Assembly (NCBI GenBank): GCA_003565055.1
Contig: PXDM01000266.1
Location: 1 to 7,924 of the forward strand
Reading direction: 5' to 3'
DNA: 7,924 bases
DNA from: Paracoccaceae bacterium
Lineage (GTDB): Bacteria > Pseudomonadota > Alphaproteobacteria > Rhodobacterales > Rhodobacteraceae
The stretch's first letter is position 1. Each line of letters starts with the position of its first letter. The notes beneath the pieces are model-generated. The model ran no database searches, was not told the origin of the DNA, and was given only the letters and a program-made list of their open reading frames with translations. Below are positions 4,570 through 7,924 of this stretch, piece after piece. The position numbers and the translations under genes are program-made.

Positions 4570-7017
4570 TCAGTTGTTCTGCCCCATTGCAAGATTAGGT
4601 TTCGGCACTTGCCTAGCATTGCGGCCTTCAAGCATACTGTTCTCTTCATGCTCTGTTGCAGGGACCACCCTCACCTCATCAGAAGATTTGGGAGTATGTG
4701 GTGCACTCCAGGGGGCCATGCGGCTGCGGGCTGTCCTGCTGGCTTCGGCGAGACAGTCATAAAAGCCTTCGGGTGCCTGCTCACGCAGATACTGGCTATG
4801 GGCAATTTGCAGCCGGGCAATGCGTTCCCATTCCTCCGGGTCCGACAGCAGGCTGTTGGCCTTGGCGACAAAGGCGGCGACATCCGCTTCGGAGAAGACG
4901 GTTTCCTCGGGCTGACGCCCGGAGACATCCGAATTCTCGAAGGTGAGAATGGGTACCCCGGCGCGGCGCGCGATACCGGCCCCGCCTGCGCCCCCTGTAA
5001 AACCGGGCAGTTGCAGATAGAGCGCGGCATTTTCGGCCATCTGCGTGAACACGTCATAGGGCAGCAATTCATGCAGAACGATCTGACCGGCATCGACACG
5101 TTCTTTCAGAAGCGGGATGGAGGCGGCCAGCTCTTGCGGGTCGCGCGACCCCACGAAATGCCACACACTTCCCGGATTCTCGTCGAGAATCCCGAACAGA
5201 CATTTGAGATCTTCCGGCTTCTGGGCCTGCATCCGCAGGTCCATGCGCACCCCGGCAACAGCCGAAAGCAGGATCTGCGACTCGGCCTTGGCCGGGTCAA
5301 TCACCGGATCGGTGACCAGCGTCTCATCCGTGATCGTCGGATAGGGCTGGATGCGTACCCGGTCCTCGGGCGGGGCGCCCAGGATCTCATGCGGGCCGCG
5401 CGCGATCACCATGTCGAGTTTCTCGTCGACTTCGTTATTGACCTGGATGAACATGAAGGCTGTGGGTATGAAATCATAGAGGCAATGGCGTACAGCGCGG
5501 CTTTCATTCGAGGTCAGCCCGATATGTCCGCCGCCATAGAGGATCACGTCGGGCTTGAGGGCCAGAATGCTCTTGCAGGTATCGACCAGCCCTTCCAGCC
5601 CGAAATTGCGGTAGAAATGCACATGCAACCGGGTGCCGTAATACTCCGGCAGGGCCGCGCGCGCCATCTCCTCGATGACATTGTCGCGTGTCAGGTTATA
5701 AGCCGGGTCCAGTAGGGGCGTGCTGACAGTCAGGCGCTCATTGGTGACGACGATATGCGTCTCGATTTCGGGGTCCAGCGCCATCAGATTGCGGCAGATG
5801 GCAAACAGGATCCGTGAATGCGTATAATGATCCGCGACCTTGAGCACATCGAGGCAGAAGACAATACGCTTGGGTGTGTCGCTATAGGTCTCCGGATCGG
5901 GCAGCTCGGTCTGATCGGTCTTGAGTGCGTGATGCACATAAGTCTTCAGCAAGGCCAGCGTTTCCGGCTCTTTCTTCATCATCCGGTGTTCGGGCAGCAA
6001 TTCCACGGCGCGGCTGGCCAGTTCGCAGAATTCGCGATACCTGCCCTTGGCATAGAGTTCCTGGGCCAGGGCCTGGCGGGCCAGCCGCAGACGTTTGAGC
6101 GTGGTATTGGTCCGGCGCATCGCCTCTTCGGCGTTTTCCGCGACCCAGGCCCCGTTGCTGGTGGTGACAGGTTTGGTCGTTGCGGCCGAAAGCTGCCAGA
6201 AATTCGCAGCACTGCGCCAGTCCTTCCGGTTTTCCCAGACCTGCGCCATTTGGTTGAGCGAGCGGCCATCCTCGGGGAAATGCGTGATCAGGGATGCCGA
6301 GATCTTGCGCGGGGCATCCGGGTCCGTGCCTGCTCCGGCCTTGCGCGACAGGGCGCGGAAATGCGTGCCGATATGCTCGATGGTCGGCTCTTCCAGATGC
6401 GTCTGGTATCTGGAAATCAGATCCCACCAGGCAGCCATGGCGGTTTCCCAGCCCTCAGTCTGTTTCTGGATCACCGGGCGCAGTTTCTTCAGGGCCAGAA
6501 TGTAATGGCTCTGGTTTTCGGGGGCGCGCGCGATAAGCGGCTCCAGCAGATCGAGAATGGTCTGATATCCGGTCCGGGTAGGAAGCGCGTCGATTGTCTG
6601 GATGAAATTCTTGTGCATCACCTCGCGAGCCGTGTCCGAGAGAGTCCGGTCACAATAGGACCAGAATTCCTGCAGCTGTCCGGCCGCATGGGTCGGATCC
6701 GCGACAGCGGCCTGGGTTTCCAGCGCCGCCAGCCGTGTCAGCGCGTGGCCTGTGTCGCGGGCGATCCGCGCAGTTTGCACGCGCGTCAGGAACTTGCGCC
6801 ACAGCGCCCGTTCGGAGTCAGCTTGTGTCCTGCTTTCCGCCCTGTAGGCCAGTTGCTTGACGAACCCCGGACTTGGGCTTTCGCGTGCGGTCACTTTCCC
6901 GTAGAGCCAGCGGTCGATTCGCCCCGATCTGCTCCTGTCAGCAAAATAGAGCAGCCCCGCGACGGCTTTTTTGCGAAGCCAGGATGTAAATGAGGATCTC
7001 TTCGCTGCTTTCGGCAT
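4570..7017 (-). CDS. Large protein with TPR-like helical half and GT-B glycosyltransferase-like half
   Basis: Numbered from the ATG at 7017 the protein has 815 aa. Residues 1 to about 370 are helical, with TPR-like stretches such as QVWENRKDWRSAANFWQLS (259-277) and LYAKGRYREFCELASRAVELL (321-341). From about 382 (KRIVFCLDVLKVADHYTHSR) a GT-B-like fold begins. LKPDVILYGGGHIG (487-500) looks like the end of its N-lobe. The C-lobe runs from about 578, with WHFVGSRD (619-626) and IVLHELLPYDVFTQMAENAALYLQLPGFTGGAGGAGIARRAGVP by feature (646-689), the usual donor-site region of GT4-like enzymes. The last 45 residues are low-complexity and polar. No signal peptide or clear membrane helix is seen. 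A transferase role in glycan assembly or protein glycosylation is likely; donor and acceptor are unknown. A TTG at 7035 would add six residues but has no good Shine-Dalgarno; GGGG lies just before the ATG at 7017. Confidence 0.8.
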   Translation of the reverse strand: MPKAAKRSSFTSWLRKKAVAGLLYFADRSRSGRIDRWLYGKVTARESPSPGFVKQLAYRAESRTQADSERALWRKFLTRVQTARIARDTGHALTRLAALETQAAVADPTHAAGQLQEFWSYCDRTLSDTAREVMHKNFIQTIDALPTRTGYQTILDLLEPLIARAPENQSHYILALKKLRPVIQKQTEGWETAMAAWWDLISRYQTHLEEPTIEHIGTHFRALSRKAGAGTDPDAPRKISASLITHFPEDGRSLNQMAQVWENRKDWRSAANFWQLSAATTKPVTTSNGAWVAENAEEAMRRTNTTLKRLRLARQALAQELYAKGRYREFCELASRAVELLPEHRMMKKEPETLALLKTYVHHALKTDQTELPDPETYSDTPKRIVFCLDVLKVADHYTHSRILFAICRNLMALDPEIETHIVVTNERLTVSTPLLDPAYNLTRDNVIEEMARAALPEYYGTRLHVHFYRNFGLEGLVDTCKSILALKPDVILYGGGHIGLTSNESRAVRHCLYDFIPTAFMFIQVNNEVDEKLDMVIARGPHEILGAPPEDRVRIQPYPTITDETLVTDPVIDPAKAESQILLSAVAGVRMDLRMQAQKPEDLKCLFGILDENPGSVWHFVGSRDPQELAASIPLLKERVDAGQIVLHELLPYDVFTQMAENAALYLQLPGFTGGAGGAGIARRAGVPILTFENSDVSGRQPEETVFSEADVAAFVAKANSLLSDPEEWERIARLQIAHSQYLREQAPEGFYDCLAEASRTARSRMAPWSAPHTPKSSDEVRVVPATEHEENSMLEGRNARQVPKPNLAMGQNN

Positions 7018-7124
7018 GGGAGCCCCGTCTTGCAAGTCGTTTTCAATCTTTTCAAAACATTCGGGAGCTCCGCCAGCGGCCGTTCCCGGATTACACTACG
7101 CTATCTACGCTTCGGTCCTGACCG

Positions 7125-7146
7125 TAAGCCACCAATAAGCCACCAA
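7125..7146. repeat. Perfect tandem 11-bp direct repeat
   Basis: TAAGCCACCAA occurs twice head to tail, at 7125-7135 and 7136-7146, without mismatch, about 110 bases upstream of the glycosyltransferase-like start and 14 bases after the ATP-grasp stop. The unit equals one helical turn, so a protein would meet both copies on the same DNA face. It may instead be a simple replication-slippage duplication. Confidence 0.75.
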
Positions 7147-7156
7147 TATTATGGTG
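7141..7156. repeat. Small inverted repeat next to the ATP-grasp stop
   Basis: CACCA (7141-7145) pairs with TGGTG (7152-7156) around the A/T-rich centre ATATTA. It shares bases with the second copy of the tandem repeat and ends four bases from the ATP-grasp stop codon. There is no T-run on either side, so I do not call it a terminator. Confidence 0.4.
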
Positions 7157-7159
7157 TCA

Positions 7160-7924
7160 TTACACGGCCCGGATACAAGTTTCCTTATCGGTCACAACCT
7201 GCCCATTGATGTCATAGGCCTCGATTCCGCTCATGATCTGGGCAACCCGGTCAAGAATATTCTGGTCGGAACTGCCGCGAAGCACGAAAGACCCGACCCG
7301 GTCGCGGCTGGCCTTTTCGGCAGAAATGATGCCGCCCTGCATCTTGTTGGGAATATAGGCTTCGATGGTGCCGGCCGCCCGCAGGGCTTCAACGCCCTCG
7401 ATACGGTCGAAGGTGCAGGGATGCGCGTAAAGATGCGTGGTGATCACGATATCGCTTTCGCGGGCGGCAGGCAGGATCGGTGCCGCGCCGAGCCAGGCAT
7501 CGAGCATGGCCTCGACCAGATCGCAGCCGGTCTGTTGCAGGACGGCCCAGTAGCTCAGTCCACCGCCCACGCGTGGGGCGAATTCCAGCACGGACATGTC
7601 TTCATCGCGGACCAGGACCTGCAAAATCATCGCGGTATTCCGCAGCCCGAAGCCGTCGGCAATGCGCTGCAGGATTTCCGTCGCACTGGCCCGGAACCAG
7701 TCCGGCAGGCGGTTCTGATACCAGGTGGCAAAAGAGGTGATGGCCGTGCCATCCGTGCTTTCGTGATTGTATTTGCGGCAGGATGTAACCAGATGCGCTT
7801 GGCCTTCGATGATCAGCGCGTAAATATTGTATTCGACCCCGTCGATGAAATCTTCGACAATCGCCTGATGCGAGCGGCTATAGGCGAAGGCGCGCGCCAG
7901 CGCCGTGTCGAGATCGGCGCGCGA
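7160..7924 (-). CDS. ATP-grasp ligase, C-terminal 254 residues (5' end beyond the window)
   Basis: The frame is open without a stop from the right edge to TAA at 7162-7160. An internal ATG at 7630 is not the true start. The visible part begins within the ATP-grasp fold: AIVEDFIDGVEYNIYALI (residues 21-38 of the visible part) is the hinge strand with the acidic residue that contacts ATP, and LQVLVRDEDMSVLEFAPRVGGG (101-122) is the metal and phosphate site. By comparison with CarB-type enzymes (Gln, Glu and Asn as metal ligands), Gln102 and Glu114 are kept but the Asn position is Ala116. After this comes QQTGCDLVEAMLDAWLG, a typical closing segment, and then a C-terminal domain of about 100 residues. 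Such enzymes activate a carboxylate as acyl phosphate and join it to an amine or other nucleophile. In a glycan locus this could be amidation or amino-acid attachment to a uronic or ulosonic acid; substrate is inference. Confidence 0.85.
   Translation of the reverse strand, partial: SRADLDTALARAFAYSRSHQAIVEDFIDGVEYNIYALIIEGQAHLVTSCRKYNHESTDGTAITSFATWYQNRLPDWFRASATEILQRIADGFGLRNTAMILQVLVRDEDMSVLEFAPRVGGGLSYWAVLQQTGCDLVEAMLDAWLGAAPILPAARESDIVITTHLYAHPCTFDRIEGVEALRAAGTIEAYIPNKMQGGIISAEKASRDRVGSFVLRGSSDQNILDRVAQIMSGIEAYDINGQVVTDKETCIRAV

Larger units (their letters stand above)
7018..7159. other. Spacer between ATP-grasp and glycosyltransferase-like genes
   Basis: The 142-base gap contains the tandem 11-bp repeat and inverted repeat listed separately, a short CGGTC-CT-GACCG inverted repeat (7113-7124), the palindrome GGAGCTCC at about 7064-7071, and a doubled GCGTAG on the minus strand. 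A TGTAAT hexamer on the minus strand resembles a -10 box but has no matching -35. I find no clear terminator, so co-transcription of the two genes is possible. Confidence 0.4.

Noticed and set aside
4528..6993. Two long plus-strand open frames (4528-5715 and 5818-6993) opposite the glycosyltransferase-like gene
   Set aside because: Both share the same antisense register relative to the minus-strand gene, which shows the GT-B layout. They are rich in Arg, His, Gln and Gly typical of shadow translation.
7160..7630. A complete 156-aa protein starting at the ATG at 7630
   Set aside because: The frame stays open to the right edge and the upstream residues (VEDFIDGVEYN and following) are clearly ATP-grasp sequence, so this ATG is internal.
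1..7924. CRISPR array, tRNA, rRNA or riboswitch
   Set aside because: No regularly spaced repeats, cloverleaf sequence or known aptamer core was seen; the spacers are too short and the rest is coding.

Overview
The window (about 60% G+C by eye, tightly packed genes, codon third positions strongly G/C) looks like the accessory surface-polysaccharide or glycoconjugate region of an alphaproteobacterium, probably Rhodobacterales-like. The taxonomic call is inference from composition and protein style; there is no rRNA or marker gene. All well supported genes lie on the minus strand, so in transcription order they run from the right edge to the left.

Right edge to 4570: the 3' part of an ATP-grasp ligase gene (7160-7924, truncated by the window edge), a 142-base spacer with a perfect tandem 11-bp repeat, then a large protein (4570-7017, 815 aa) with a helical, TPR-like N-terminal half and a GT-B glycosyltransferase-like C-terminal half. 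A 175-base spacer (4395-4569) follows. It becomes A/T-rich towards the next gene and carries a weak promoter candidate and a possible 10-codon leader reading frame with its own Shine-Dalgarno sequence.

Left half: a compact four-gene operon, 4394 down to 219. It holds (i) a 535-aa fusion of a DRE-TIM/HMGL-type metal-dependent aldolase with an unassigned dinucleotide-fold-like C-terminal domain, (ii) a CMP-sugar synthetase of the NeuA/KdsB type, (iii) a HAD phosphatase and (iv) a 396-aa protein I do not recognise. Spacing is 2 bases between (i) and (ii), then ATGA four-base overlaps between (ii)/(iii) and (iii)/(iv), so translation is probably coupled throughout. A strong GC hairpin overlaps the last codons of (iv) and has T-rich flanks on both sides, so it probably acts as a bidirectional terminator. 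The first ~218 bases have no convincing gene, only a possible 3' tail of a plus-strand gene.

Working model: the trio aldolase + CMP transferase + phosphatase looks like a route to a CMP-activated 2-keto-3-deoxy sugar acid (ulosonate). In it, an HMGL-type aldolase takes the carbon-chain-building step that NeuB or KdsA would normally do. The glycosyltransferase-like protein and the ATP-grasp ligase (amide or ester bond formation on a carboxylate) could place or decorate the product. No NeuB, NeuC, KdsA, Wzx, Wzy or flagellin gene is visible here, so the product and its destination are open.
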